From an uncultured Caulobacter sp. (GTDB lineage: Bacteria; Pseudomonadota; Alphaproteobacteria; Caulobacterales; Caulobacteraceae), in NCBI GenBank assembly GCA_913776195.1, contig CAJYMH010000021.1:186001-250000 (forward strand): a stretch of 64,000 nucleotides of DNA, in the 5' to 3' direction. The translations under genes were made by a program, and so were the position numbers. Under the pieces are notes generated by a model. It had not been told where the DNA came from. It saw nothing but the letters and a program-made list of their open reading frames with translations, and made no database searches. Positions 35,517 through 43,375 of this stretch are shown one piece after another. How positions within the stretch are numbered: the first letter of the stretch is position 1; the number at the start of each line of letters is the position of its first letter.

Positions 35517-36738
35517 AACCGAACACCGCGCCGCGTCCGGTCGGTTTGTTCCGCGCCCAGATGCGCCCGCCGTGGGCCTCGATGATTGATTTGCAGATCG
35601 ACAGGCCCATGCCCATGCCGGTCGCCTTGGTGGTGAAGAAGGCGTTGAACAGCTGGTCGGCCTTGTCGGGCTCGATCCCCGGGCCGGCGTCCTCCACCTC
35701 CACCCGCACGCCGGCGATCTCGGCGTCGGGCCGGGTGCGGACGGTGAGCCGGCGGCCCACCTCCTGGCAGGCCTCGCAGGCGGCCATGGCCTGGATGGCG
35801 TTGACCAGCAGGTTCATCACCACCTGCTGCACCTGGACCAGATCGGCCGTCACCGGCGGCAGGCCCGCGGCCAGGTCGAGGATCAGCTTGACGTCGTGGG
35901 TCTCGATCTCGCGCTGGACCAGCAGGCTGGCGTCGCTGACCAGGGTGTTGGGATCGTGATGGGCCGGGTCCGGCGCGGTCTTTGTCGACATGGCGCGGAT
36001 GCGGGCGATGATGCCGCTGGCGCGCTGGCCGTCGGCGATCATGCGGTTGATGGCGGCCCTGGCCTCGTCCAGATCCGGCTGCGCCCGGTTCAGCCAGCGC
36101 AGGCTGGCCTCGCCGTTGGTGACGATGGCGGCCAGCGGCTGGTTCACCTCGTGGGCGATGGAGGCGGTCAGCTCGCCCAGGGTCGAGACCCGCGCGGCGT
36201 GGGCCAGGTCCGCCTGCACCCGGGCCAGCTCGTCCTGGGCGCGCTTGGTGTCGGTCAGGTCCACCAGGCCGATCAGCAGGATGCCGCGCTCCACCGAGTC
36301 GCGCGGGAAGCTGGCGGTGAACAGCACGTCGAACTCGCTGCCGTCCAGGCGGCGCAGCCGAGTGACCTGTTCGAAGTACGGCTTGCCGCCGAGGGCCGCG
36401 ATGACGCTTTCGGCGAAGACGTTCTCGCTGGCCACCGGCCAGTACCGATCCACCGGCCCGAGCAGGACTTCGCGGCCGGCGGCGCCGAACTGGCTGACCG
36501 ATTTGTCGTTAACGTCCAGCACGATGCTGGCCTTCATCAGGTCGCGCACCACGCCGGGATGCTCGACAAAATGCCGGCGAAGGTCGCTGACCCCCTGCTT
36601 GCGCAGGCCATAGATGATCCGCCCGGCGCCGCTGAAGTCGAGCTCCCAGAACGACACGGTCATGGCCGCGAACATGTTGCGGTAGCGGTATTCGCTGGCC
36701 CGCAGCTGTTCGACCGCGTCGGTCCCCTCGCTCTGCAT
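35473..36738 (-). CDS. PAS-domain histidine kinase
   Basis: A soluble 421-residue kinase of the FixL/NtrB-like group. Residues 10-160 hold a PAS-like sensor ending VERGILLIGLVDLTDTKRAQ. The HisKA motif is STLGELTASIAHEVNQPLAAI, with the phosphoacceptor His in SIAHEVNQP. The ATPase domain has NLLVNAIQAMAACEACQEVG, DAGPGIEPDK and GMGMGLSICKSIIEAHGG. The IAHEVNQPL form is typical of FixL/TodS-type kinases, which work with FixJ-type receivers. A single-domain FixJ-like receiver is encoded divergently 190 bases away and is the likely partner. No haem-PAS His can be confirmed. Confidence 0.92.
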   Translation of the reverse strand: MQSEGTDAVEQLRASEYRYRNMFAAMTVSFWELDFSGAGRIIYGLRKQGVSDLRRHFVEHPGVVRDLMKASIVLDVNDKSVSQFGAAGREVLLGPVDRYWPVASENVFAESVIAALGGKPYFEQVTRLRRLDGSEFDVLFTASFPRDSVERGILLIGLVDLTDTKRAQDELARVQADLAHAARVSTLGELTASIAHEVNQPLAAIVTNGEASLRWLNRAQPDLDEARAAINRMIADGQRASGIIARIRAMSTKTAPDPAHHDPNTLVSDASLLVQREIETHDVKLILDLAAGLPPVTADLVQVQQVVMNLLVNAIQAMAACEACQEVGRRLTVRTRPDAEIAGVRVEVEDAGPGIEPDKADQLFNAFFTTKATGMGMGLSICKSIIEAHGGRIWARNKPTGRGAVFGFTLPEAAAPSGSSA

Positions 36739-36932
36739 TGCGCCCCCGTTAAGCTTGATGGGGCGGCTACTTTCTCCACCCGCGCGCTCTCGACTTGTAC
36801 GATACCGCGCAAAGGCGACATTCCGCCACGCCTTCTAAACCTCCGTATGATTTCGCCGGGGCCAGGAAACGGGCATCTGTGGCCCCGACGAAGGCGCCTC
36901 GCCTCCGCCGGGGAGCTTTGAGGATCAGGTTT

Positions 36933-37301
36933 TTGACCACGGGTTTGATTATTTCGGTCGTCGACGACGACGATTCGGTCCGCGTCTCCACCGAAGGTCT
37001 GCTCCGCTCGTTGGGCTACGCCGTGCGCGGCTTCGCCTCCGCCGAGGCGTTCCTGGCCTCGGACGCCGCCGGCGGCAGCGCCTGCATCGTCTCCGACGTC
37101 CATATGCCGGGCATGAGCGGGGTGGAGCTGAAGGCGGCCCTGTCGGCCCGCGGCGTCGCCACGCCGGTGATCCTGATGACCGCTTTCCCCAATGACGCCA
37201 CGCGCCAGAAGGCCAGCGCCCTCGGCGTCGCCTGCTTCCTGCACAAGCCGTTCCAGGCGCAGGCGCTCATCGATTGTATTGAAACGGCCCTGGCGGCCTA
37301 A
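36933..37301 (+). CDS. Single-domain response regulator (FixJ-type receiver)
   Basis: A receiver of 122 residues with no output domain. The acidic pocket is ISVVDDDDSVRVSTEGLLRS, the phosphoacceptor Asp is in ACIVSDVHMPGMSGVELKAA, the Thr/Ser switch in VILMTAFPN and the Lys in CFLHKPFQAQALI. The start is uncertain: no ATG is close, and TTG at 36933 is chosen because AGGATCAGG precedes it; TTG 36918 or 36945 are alternatives. It is divergent from the PAS kinase and presumably receives phosphate from it, acting as a phosphate sink or by protein contact. Confidence 0.88.
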   Translation: MTTGLIISVVDDDDSVRVSTEGLLRSLGYAVRGFASAEAFLASDAAGGSACIVSDVHMPGMSGVELKAALSARGVATPVILMTAFPNDATRQKASALGVACFLHKPFQAQALIDCIETALAA

Positions 37302-37320
37302 AGCGGGCCTGAGACGAGAA

Positions 37321-37354
37321 GCGCCCGCGAGATGGGGGAAGGTCTCGCGGGCGC
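37321..37354 (+). terminator. 12-bp hairpin after the receiver gene
   Basis: GCGCCCGCGAGA and TCTCGCGGGCGC pair perfectly around a 10-base loop, 20 bases after the stop of the receiver gene. No T-run follows, so it may act with Rho or as a 3'-end stabiliser. Confidence 0.5.
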
Positions 37355-37618
37355 CGGGCTCTCTCACGACGGCGGGTCCGGCAGGCTGGGGGAGGGGGAC
37401 ATCCACCGGGCTGCGCCGTCCTCATTAAGATGGTGGACGGATCGGGCGGCGCAAGGGCGCGATAAAGGTCTCTTTGAGGCGCTTTGTGTGGCCGTTGAAA
37501 CACAGGGTTACGCCAAACGATAGCAATCGCTCCAGCGACGCTTGCGCCGATCTCTTAACGCCCTGACTGTCCCCTCCAGCAGCCGGTGTCGGGGGACGCC
37601 TGGCGCTGATCAAGAAAG

Positions 37619-37654
37619 AAGCGCTCCCGGTCTTCGCCGGGGGCGCTTCGTCTT
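37619..37654 (-). terminator. Terminator downstream of the L,D-transpeptidase gene
   Basis: AAGCGCTCCCGG / CCGGGGGCGCTT, a 12-bp stem with one G-T pair and a TCTTCG loop, flanked by pyrimidine-rich TTCGTCTTTCT on one side and CTTCTTTCTTG on the other strand. It can serve transcripts from both directions; it lies 40 bases past the minus-strand gene. Confidence 0.65.
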
Positions 37655-37692
37655 TCTAGGCTCAGCAATCCCTTGCTAGCCAAGGAATTCGG

Positions 37693-38799
37693 TCAGCCAA
37701 GGAAACTGACCTTGGCCCCCTTCTCCACCGCCTTGGCCAACGCCTGGGCGTCCCAGTTGGTCAGGCGCACGCAACCGTTGCTGGCCACCTTGCCCACCTT
37801 GGCCGGTTCGGGCGTACCGTGAATGCCGTAGGTGTCCTTGGTCAGGTCGATCCAGGCGGCCCCCACCGGGTTGTTAGGCCCTGCGGCGATGGTCAGCTTG
37901 CCCGCCTCCCGCGCCTTCTTGGAGCCGAACTTCAGCCGGCTGGCGTCAAAGGTGTAGGTCGGCTCGGGCGCCACAGTGCGCACCGCCCACTCGCCGTCCG
38001 GCGCCGGGCGGTCGGTTGAGCCGACAGTAGCCGGATAGACCGCCACCAGCTTGCCGCCCCCGTCATAGGCGCGGACCTGGCGGCTGGCCTTGTCGACCTC
38101 GATCTTCTGCACGCGCGGCAGATCGGCGGTCGACACCGCCGCCACGACGATCTTCGTGCCGGCCTTGCTGAAGTCCGCGCCGGGATTGAGGGCCTGCAAC
38201 AGCCCCTCGCCCATGTGGAACTTCTCGGCCAGGGCCTCCAGCGGGGAGGTATAGGCCAAGGCCTTCATCTCGGCCTGCTCGGTCAGATCGACAGGAATCT
38301 TCTCCACGAACGGCCCCGCCACGTCGGCTTCGGTGATCTCATAGGACGTGACCGCCGAGCCGGTGTCGCGCACCAGGGCGGCCCAGGTGTCGGCGTCCAG
38401 CTGGCCGCTGGCGTTCAGGTTGTTGGCCTTCTGGAAGGCGGCGATCGCCTTGTTGACGTTCTCTCCGCCCTGGCCGTCCACCACGCCGGGCGAGAACCGG
38501 GCCCGGTCCAGCAGCACCTGGGCGCGGATCAGCATGTCGCGCTTGGCGATCGGATCGCTCTGAACGGCCGCGAACTCGGCGGCGTTCACCGCCTTGCCCT
38601 GTTCGGCCAGATCGTCCGGCGCGATGATGGGACCCAAGGGCGGCGTGGGGGCCGCCGCAGGCGTCACCGCCGGCGGCAGTTGGCCGCTCGCCATCTCCGT
38701 CGAAGCGTCGCTTTGGCTCTCTCGTGCGTTAGGGTCCGAACAGGCGGCCAACGCGAGGGCGCAAACGCCCGCCATCAGGATTTTGCGACCCAACACCAT
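37693..38799 (-). CDS. L,D-transpeptidase lipoprotein (YkuD)
   Basis: A periplasmic transpeptidase making 3-3 crosslinks in peptidoglycan or anchoring proteins to it. The 368 residues begin with a lipoprotein signal ([20 protein letters not shown]). A peptidoglycan-binding domain lies around 95-150 ([20 protein letters not shown]), then a LysM-like stretch ([20 protein letters not shown]). The YkuD catalytic domain has [20 protein letters not shown], with catalytic His and Cys in SNGCVR. Residue order matches ErfK/YbiS types. The start at 38799 is supported by AGAGGAG seven bases upstream, and it overlaps the start codon of the divergent VanY-like gene. Confidence 0.93.
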   Translation of the reverse strand: MVLGRKILMAGVCALALAACSDPNARESQSDASTEMASGQLPPAVTPAAAPTPPLGPIIAPDDLAEQGKAVNAAEFAAVQSDPIAKRDMLIRAQVLLDRARFSPGVVDGQGGENVNKAIAAFQKANNLNASGQLDADTWAALVRDTGSAVTSYEITEADVAGPFVEKIPVDLTEQAEMKALAYTSPLEALAEKFHMGEGLLQALNPGADFSKAGTKIVVAAVSTADLPRVQKIEVDKASRQVRAYDGGGKLVAVYPATVGSTDRPAPDGEWAVRTVAPEPTYTFDASRLKFGSKKAREAGKLTIAAGPNNPVGAAWIDLTKDTYGIHGTPEPAKVGKVASNGCVRLTNWDAQALAKAVEKGAKVSFLG

Positions 38800-39781
38800 G
38801 CCGACTCCTCTGCCGAAACTGAGCAAGAAAAAGTCGCGGATTCAGCGATGGTTCCTCCCGCTGGCGGTCGGATGCGCCATCGGCTTTGGCCTCGTGGTGG
38901 CCAGGAACATGACGCAGCCTCCCGCCTCGCCTTCGGCGGCGACTGAACCGCAAGGCGCCATCGGCGGCCCCGCCGCCCCCTCGCCGGCCCCGGCTTCCGC
39001 CGGCCACATACTCTCGGCCTCGCCAGATCCAAGCGGCTGCCTTGACCCGGCCTTCGAGGCGGCGGCCCGCGACAACGCCCGCACCCTGACCACCCTGGCC
39101 TGGTCGCCGTTCGGCCGGGCCGAGACCGGCTGGGCGATCTACGAGACCCTGACCGCGCACGAGATCGGGACCGACTGCCCGGCCGTCTCCCCCGGCTTCG
39201 CCGCCGCCCTGGCCCAATGGCAGAAACGCCAGCGCCTGGCCGGCGACGGCCGCTTCACCACCGCGAGTTTCGACACCCTGAAGACGCAGATGCACTCGCG
39301 CCGCCCCTATGTCGGCGTCCGCGCCAAAGGCGTCTGCCCCAATCCGCCCTCGCCCGCCCAACTGGCCGACGCGACCAAGGACGAGGGCTTTGGCGGCAAG
39401 GCGATCCAGCTGCGCACCGCCGCCATGGCCGCCTATCGCCAGATGGTCGCCGAGGCCCGACGTGACGCCGGGGTCGCCGCCGACCCGCGCCACCTGCAGA
39501 TCTTCAGCGGCTATCGCAGCCCTGAGTACGACGCCGCCCGCTGCGCCAGGGACAACAACTGCGACGGCGTGGTGCGGGCGACCTGCTCGCCCCACCGCAC
39601 GGGTCTGGCCATGGACCTCTATGTGGGCGGCAAGCGGCCGGATTCGACCGAGGACGCCAACCGCCTGATCCAGTCCCGCAACCCCGCCTATCGCTGGCTG
39701 GTGGCCAATGCGGAGCGCTTCGGCTTTCGCAACTATCCGTTCGAGCCTTGGCACTGGGAGTATGTAAAGGAAGCCCCTTAG
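38798..39781 (+). CDS. VanY-like D-alanyl-D-alanine carboxypeptidase (M15B)
   Basis: A membrane-anchored peptidase that trims D-Ala from peptidoglycan stem peptides. Residues 17-36 form a transmembrane anchor ([20 protein letters not shown]), followed by a Pro/Ala-rich linker. A domain of about 110 residues of unknown role comes next, with repeated DPAFEAAAR- and [10 protein letters not shown]-like segments that resemble a peptidoglycan-binding fold. The M15B catalytic domain has [33 protein letters not shown] (zinc His and Asp) and FEPWHWEYV (zinc His). It is divergent from the L,D-transpeptidase with overlapping start codons. No ribosome-binding site is visible, so a leaderless transcript is possible. 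Confidence 0.9.
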   Translation: MPTPLPKLSKKKSRIQRWFLPLAVGCAIGFGLVVARNMTQPPASPSAATEPQGAIGGPAAPSPAPASAGHILSASPDPSGCLDPAFEAAARDNARTLTTLAWSPFGRAETGWAIYETLTAHEIGTDCPAVSPGFAAALAQWQKRQRLAGDGRFTTASFDTLKTQMHSRRPYVGVRAKGVCPNPPSPAQLADATKDEGFGGKAIQLRTAAMAAYRQMVAEARRDAGVAADPRHLQIFSGYRSPEYDAARCARDNNCDGVVRATCSPHRTGLAMDLYVGGKRPDSTEDANRLIQSRNPAYRWLVANAERFGFRNYPFEPWHWEYVKEAP

Positions 39782-39838
39782 TCAGCCTTGCTGGAATTTA
39801 AGCGGACTCGTGACACGCTCCCCGCTAGGAGCTTGACC

Positions 39839-40798
39839 ATGATCCGCCCCCTCGCCGCCGCCCTCCTTCTGTCCGCTTCGGCTCCGGCCGCTCAGGCCGC
39901 GTGTCTGATGACGCCGGAGGACGCCAACTTCGCCAACCGCGCCATCGGCGCCTGGAGCACGACGGCCCGCCAGGACCTGCGCCTGCCGACGGGGGAGCGG
40001 CCGACCATCGTGCTTTTCGACCAGACCTGCGCCTACACCGCCGGACCGGCCGGCCCTGTCGTCTGGAACGGCGTCGCCCACGGCGGGCAGGTGAAGCTGC
40101 CGGACGGCCAGGCCATCCCCTCCCGCGTCGCCTCCTTCGCCGCGCCGTTCGACGACAACCGCAAGGCCTTCTTCGTCATGGCCCTGCCCTCCATCTGGCA
40201 GGGCGCGGGGGTGGACAGCGCCCTGGGTCTGGAGGGACTGATGCAGGGCGTGCTCATCCACGAGATGACCCACACCCGGCAGTTCTATTATGTCAGCCCG
40301 CGCCTGGCCGAACTGACAGCCCAATACGGCCTGCCGGATGACCTGTCCGACGACAGCCTGCAGGCGGCCTTCGCCAAGGACGAGGCCTATGTGGCCGCCT
40401 ACGAGGACGAACTGGGCGCCCTGTTTCAGGCTCTGAACGCACGCAGCGACACCCAGGCCCGCGCCTATGCCCGCCAGGCTCTGGCCAAGATGCGCGCCCG
40501 CCGCGCCCAATTTTTCACCGGCGACAACGCCAAGTGGGCGCCGCTGGACGACCTGTTCCTGACCATGGAAGGCCTGGGCCAATGGGCCGCCTTCGCCTGG
40601 ACCACCCGGGGCCGCGGGATCGACACCGGCACGGCTGTGCGTGAGCTGCGCCGAGGCGGCCGCTTCTGGAGCCAGGACGAGGGGTTGGTGCTGTTCCTGC
40701 TGGTGGACCGCCTGGTTCCCGACTGGCAGTCGCGGGCGTTCGACCCGGTGAAGCCGGCGCTGGCGGAAGAACTGCTGGCGTTGGCGGCTGAAGGGTAG
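39839..40798 (+). CDS. Secreted HExxH protein of unknown family
   Basis: A 319-residue exported protein. The signal peptide is MIRPLAAALLLSASAPAAQA with cleavage after AQA. A zinc-peptidase-like HEMTH motif is at residues 141-145 (GVLIHEMTHTRQFYYV). A long helical part follows (LFQALNARSDTQARAYARQA), and a conserved-looking block starts WAPLDDLFLTMEGLGQWAAF with RGRGIDTGTA after it. I do not recognise the family; the third zinc ligand is not evident, so activity is unproven. AGGA lies eight bases before the ATG. A damaged partial copy of its last third lies at 41479-41821, beyond a GST gene, showing a local duplication. Confidence 0.7.
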   Translation: MIRPLAAALLLSASAPAAQAACLMTPEDANFANRAIGAWSTTARQDLRLPTGERPTIVLFDQTCAYTAGPAGPVVWNGVAHGGQVKLPDGQAIPSRVASFAAPFDDNRKAFFVMALPSIWQGAGVDSALGLEGLMQGVLIHEMTHTRQFYYVSPRLAELTAQYGLPDDLSDDSLQAAFAKDEAYVAAYEDELGALFQALNARSDTQARAYARQALAKMRARRAQFFTGDNAKWAPLDDLFLTMEGLGQWAAFAWTTRGRGIDTGTAVRELRRGGRFWSQDEGLVLFLLVDRLVPDWQSRAFDPVKPALAEELLALAAEG

Positions 40799-40844
40799 AA
40801 CAACAGCCGCTCGTAAGAGCGGGGCCCGAACGGAGGACCTGACG

Positions 40845-41465
40845 ATGATCTCGGTGTGGGGCGGACAGACCTCGCGGTCGCTCCGGGTGGTGTGGCTGTT
40901 GGAGGAGATGGGCCTGTCCTACCGCGTGCGGCATGTGGACATGCTCGCCGCAGAGAAGGATCCGGCCTGGCTCGCCATCAATCCCGGCGACTTCCTGCCC
41001 GCGATACAGGACGGCGACATCACCATGGTCGAGTCCGTCGCCATCATGCAGTACCTGATGGGTCGCTACGGACCGACGCCGCTTCAGCCAGCGCCCGACG
41101 ATCCGACCTTCCCCCCCTACCAGCAGTTCCTGCACATGGGTGAAGCGGGCTTGGCGACGTTGATCATGGTCCCGCTGGTGAGCGGCTTCATCGCTCCTGC
41201 GGCGGAACGGGACAACTGGGGCGCTCGCTGGGCGCGCGAGTGCGTAGAGCGGCGGCGGTTGCTGGTGAGACGTCAGCTAGCCAATGCGCCTTACATGGCG
41301 GGTGACAGCTTTACGGCTGCGGACATCTCGGTGGCCTACGCCCTGAGGCTGGCCGCGAACCATGCCGGCTTCACGCTCACCGACGCTGAACAGGCCTATC
41401 TTGACCGCACTACGGCTCGCGACGGCTACAAGCGCGCCTTCGATCGCTCACATGAGGGCCTGTAA
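40845..41465 (+). CDS. Glutathione S-transferase-like protein
   Basis: A 206-residue GST homologue distinct from the one at 5214. The N-terminal domain begins ISVWGGQTSRSLRVVWLLEE with Ser/Arg in the active-site loop; the cis-Pro motif is GDFLPAIQDGDITMVESVAI, and the C-terminal domain has MAGDSFTAADISVAYALRLA. GGAGGACC precedes the ATG. It lies exactly between the secreted HExxH gene and a broken duplicate of that gene's 3' end, so it may have been part of the duplicated or inserted segment. The substrate is unknown. Confidence 0.88.
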   Translation: MISVWGGQTSRSLRVVWLLEEMGLSYRVRHVDMLAAEKDPAWLAINPGDFLPAIQDGDITMVESVAIMQYLMGRYGPTPLQPAPDDPTFPPYQQFLHMGEAGLATLIMVPLVSGFIAPAAERDNWGARWARECVERRRLLVRRQLANAPYMAGDSFTAADISVAYALRLAANHAGFTLTDAEQAYLDRTTARDGYKRAFDRSHEGL

Positions 41466-41478
41466 GGCTGACGGCTGG

Positions 41479-41821
41479 CAGGCCCGCGCCTCTACCCGTC
41501 AGACCCTGGCCAGATGCGCGCCCGCCGCGCCCTGTGCTTTACCGGCGACAACGCCAAGTGGGCGCCGCTGGACGACCTGTTCCTGACCATGGAAGGCCTG
41601 GGCCAATGGGCCGCCTTCGCCTGGACCACCCGGGGCCGTGGGATCGACACCGGCACGGCTGTGCGTGAGCTGCGCCGAGGCGGCCGCCTCTGGAGCCAGG
41701 ACGAGGGGTTGGTGCTGTTCCTGCTGGTGGACCGCCTGGTCCCCGACTGGCAGTCGCGGGCGTTCACCCGGTGAAGCCGGCGCTGGCGGAAGAGCTGCTG
41801 GCGCTGGCCGGGGAAGGCTAG
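41479..41821 (+). pseudogene. Frameshifted partial duplicate of the HExxH-protein gene
   Basis: Near-identical copy of 40454-40798 (the last third of the secreted HExxH gene). A central run of over 200 bases differs at only a few positions. It has lost one A near 41510 and one G near 41766 relative to the parent, so the frame is broken twice. The longest remaining frame (41514-41774) is 86 codons and has no signal peptide or metal motif. It is a remnant rather than a functional gene. Confidence 0.88.
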
Positions 41822-41828
41822 GCGACGA

Positions 41829-42281
41829 CTATCGCCGCTGCGGCTGGCGCTGCGGGCGCCGCTGCGCCACCATCGGATGCAGCTGCCCGCCGTGATAGGC
41901 GACAATGCCGCACATCCGGTCGCCCACCCCCGACAGTGTAGCGTCGAAGATGACGTCCCCCTCAAGCGAACCGACAACCATCCGGACCTTTCGGTCATTG
42001 ACGGTGAGACTTCGCAACACAACGGGCGCGGTCCGCACGGGCGTCAACGTTCCGCCGTACCGCCCATCGAGACGGCCTACGGAGAGGAGGCCGAAACTCG
42101 GGACGCCGCCGACATCCATATAGAAGTCCCAAAGCCCCGCCAGGTCCGGGTCTGCGGCAGCGTCCGCGGCCGTAGGCGCAGGCGCGCAGGCGGTCTTGAA
42201 TGCAATATCGTCCTGAGCAAAACCCGCGGCCGGCATCGCGGCGGCGAGCAGCAGGATGCTAGCGAAAAGGCGTTGAGGCAT
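41829..42281 (-). CDS. Secreted protein of unknown function
   Basis: A 150-residue exported protein starting MPQRLFASILLLAAAMPAAG, a signal peptide cleaved around GFA-QDD. The mature part has two Cys (KTACAPAPT and RMCGIVAYH) and beta-rich sequence (LAGLWDFYMDVGGVPSFGLL and RKVRMVVGSLEGDVIFDATL), with a basic tail. The WDF...G...G...GTL pattern resembles small periplasmic beta-barrel domains that report on added mass to a substrate, but no family is certain. It is on the same strand as the LytTR regulator 143 bases upstream, so it may be its downstream partner. Confidence 0.65.
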   Translation of the reverse strand: MPQRLFASILLLAAAMPAAGFAQDDIAFKTACAPAPTAADAAADPDLAGLWDFYMDVGGVPSFGLLSVGRLDGRYGGTLTPVRTAPVVLRSLTVNDRKVRMVVGSLEGDVIFDATLSGVGDRMCGIVAYHGGQLHPMVAQRRPQRQPQRR

Positions 42282-42424
42282 CTCGTCTCCAGTGGAGCTG
42301 GTTGGTGTTCGCCGCCCTCTCACCCAGCTCGCCCGCCCGGACAACCGCCCAATCCGCCAACGCCATTGGCGCGCTTTGAATTTTCGGCAACGCCGCAGGC
42401 GGCGCGACGCTCGGCGATCTCCTC

Positions 42425-43195
42425 TCAGGCTTCATTCGCCTTGAGACCTGCGCGGACCGCCGCCAGATAGGTCCGACCGACCGGCACGCTCATCCCGCCG
42501 ACAAGCTCGATGAGCGTTTGATGACCGTCGCGACGCGTACCGACCACCGCCTTTCGCGCCACCCACCACCGCCGGTGCGCTTGAAAGCCGAGCTGGGCGG
42601 GAAGAATCCGAGCCGCCTCGCCCAACGGCATGTGGATCAAGGCGGAACCCTTGAGTGTATGGACCAGGAGGTAATGGTCCTGCGCCTCTAGCGCGACCAG
42701 ATCGCGCCCCAGTCGATCAGGAACGCGACCGAAGAACTGTTCGGCGTCCCCATCGACACGGTGCGGTTTGGACGCTTTGGACAGGAAGAACGGCCAGGTC
42801 GCGATCCCCGCGATGATCACCTGGACCGCGGCGACGGAAAAATACAGCGACACCAGCCGATCGGGCGGCGTCGAACGCCCGGGAAGAGCGACTTCAAGCG
42901 CCCAGGCCACGACGAACATCATCGGAAGGGTCGAAGCAAACCCCACGAAGCTGATCGCGGCCAGCTTGGGCAACCGGGCGAAAGCCGGGGCGGAACGAAG
43001 GATCGGGATAGTAGCGACGGCCAGCCCGTAACCGGTCGCCACGCAACCGAACCAAAAGGCGTATCGGGGAAGCGGCGCAAGAGATCGGAAAGAACCGAAC
43101 GGCCCTGCGAACCCCAGAAATGCTCCCAACGCCACCGCCCCATAGAGACTGACAAGAAGCGGAGAGGTCCAGGTGCGGGAAGAGATCGAGAACAT
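42425..43195 (-). CDS. Membrane LytTR-type DNA-binding regulator
   Basis: A 256-residue regulator with four predicted transmembrane segments in residues 10-140 (for example LVSLYGAVALGAFLGFAGPF and LVSLYFSVAAVQVIIAGIAT) and a C-terminal LytTR domain from about 155 (GRDLVALEAQDHYLLVHTLK, ALIHMPLGEAARIL, GFQAHRRWWVARKAVVGTRR). This TM-LytTR class is common in alphaproteobacteria and is thought to sense signals in the membrane. A 7-bp inverted repeat (GCGTTCG / CGAACGC, 43202-43223) sits seven bases upstream of the start and could be an autoregulatory site or a leader hairpin. It is divergent from the DUF3089 gene. Confidence 0.9.
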   Translation of the reverse strand: MFSISSRTWTSPLLVSLYGAVALGAFLGFAGPFGSFRSLAPLPRYAFWFGCVATGYGLAVATIPILRSAPAFARLPKLAAISFVGFASTLPMMFVVAWALEVALPGRSTPPDRLVSLYFSVAAVQVIIAGIATWPFFLSKASKPHRVDGDAEQFFGRVPDRLGRDLVALEAQDHYLLVHTLKGSALIHMPLGEAARILPAQLGFQAHRRWWVARKAVVGTRRDGHQTLIELVGGMSVPVGRTYLAAVRAGLKANEA

Positions 43196-43375
43196 CTTGA
43201 GGCGTTCGTTGAAGGGCGAACGCTATTCGCGCCCGCCTGTGTTGTCGAGCCGCGCGAACTGACTTGGCTTGCTGCTCGTCAGGGCTAGATATGCAGGTCT
43301 GCATCACACCTAGACCCCGCCCCGTCGGCGCCGCATCCTCCCCGCCAAACAAATGTTCGAACGGGAGGATTGCGT

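Larger units (their letters stand above)
37302..37692. other. Intergenic region with two hairpins
   Basis: 390 bases between the receiver gene and the convergent L,D-transpeptidase gene. Two strong hairpins (listed separately) frame about 265 bases in which I see no gene, RNA signature or repeat. Confidence 0.6.

Noticed and set aside
40845-41821. Composite transposon formed by the duplicated segments around the GST gene
   Set aside because: The flanking copies are gene fragments, with no transposase, terminal inverted repeats or target-site duplication.
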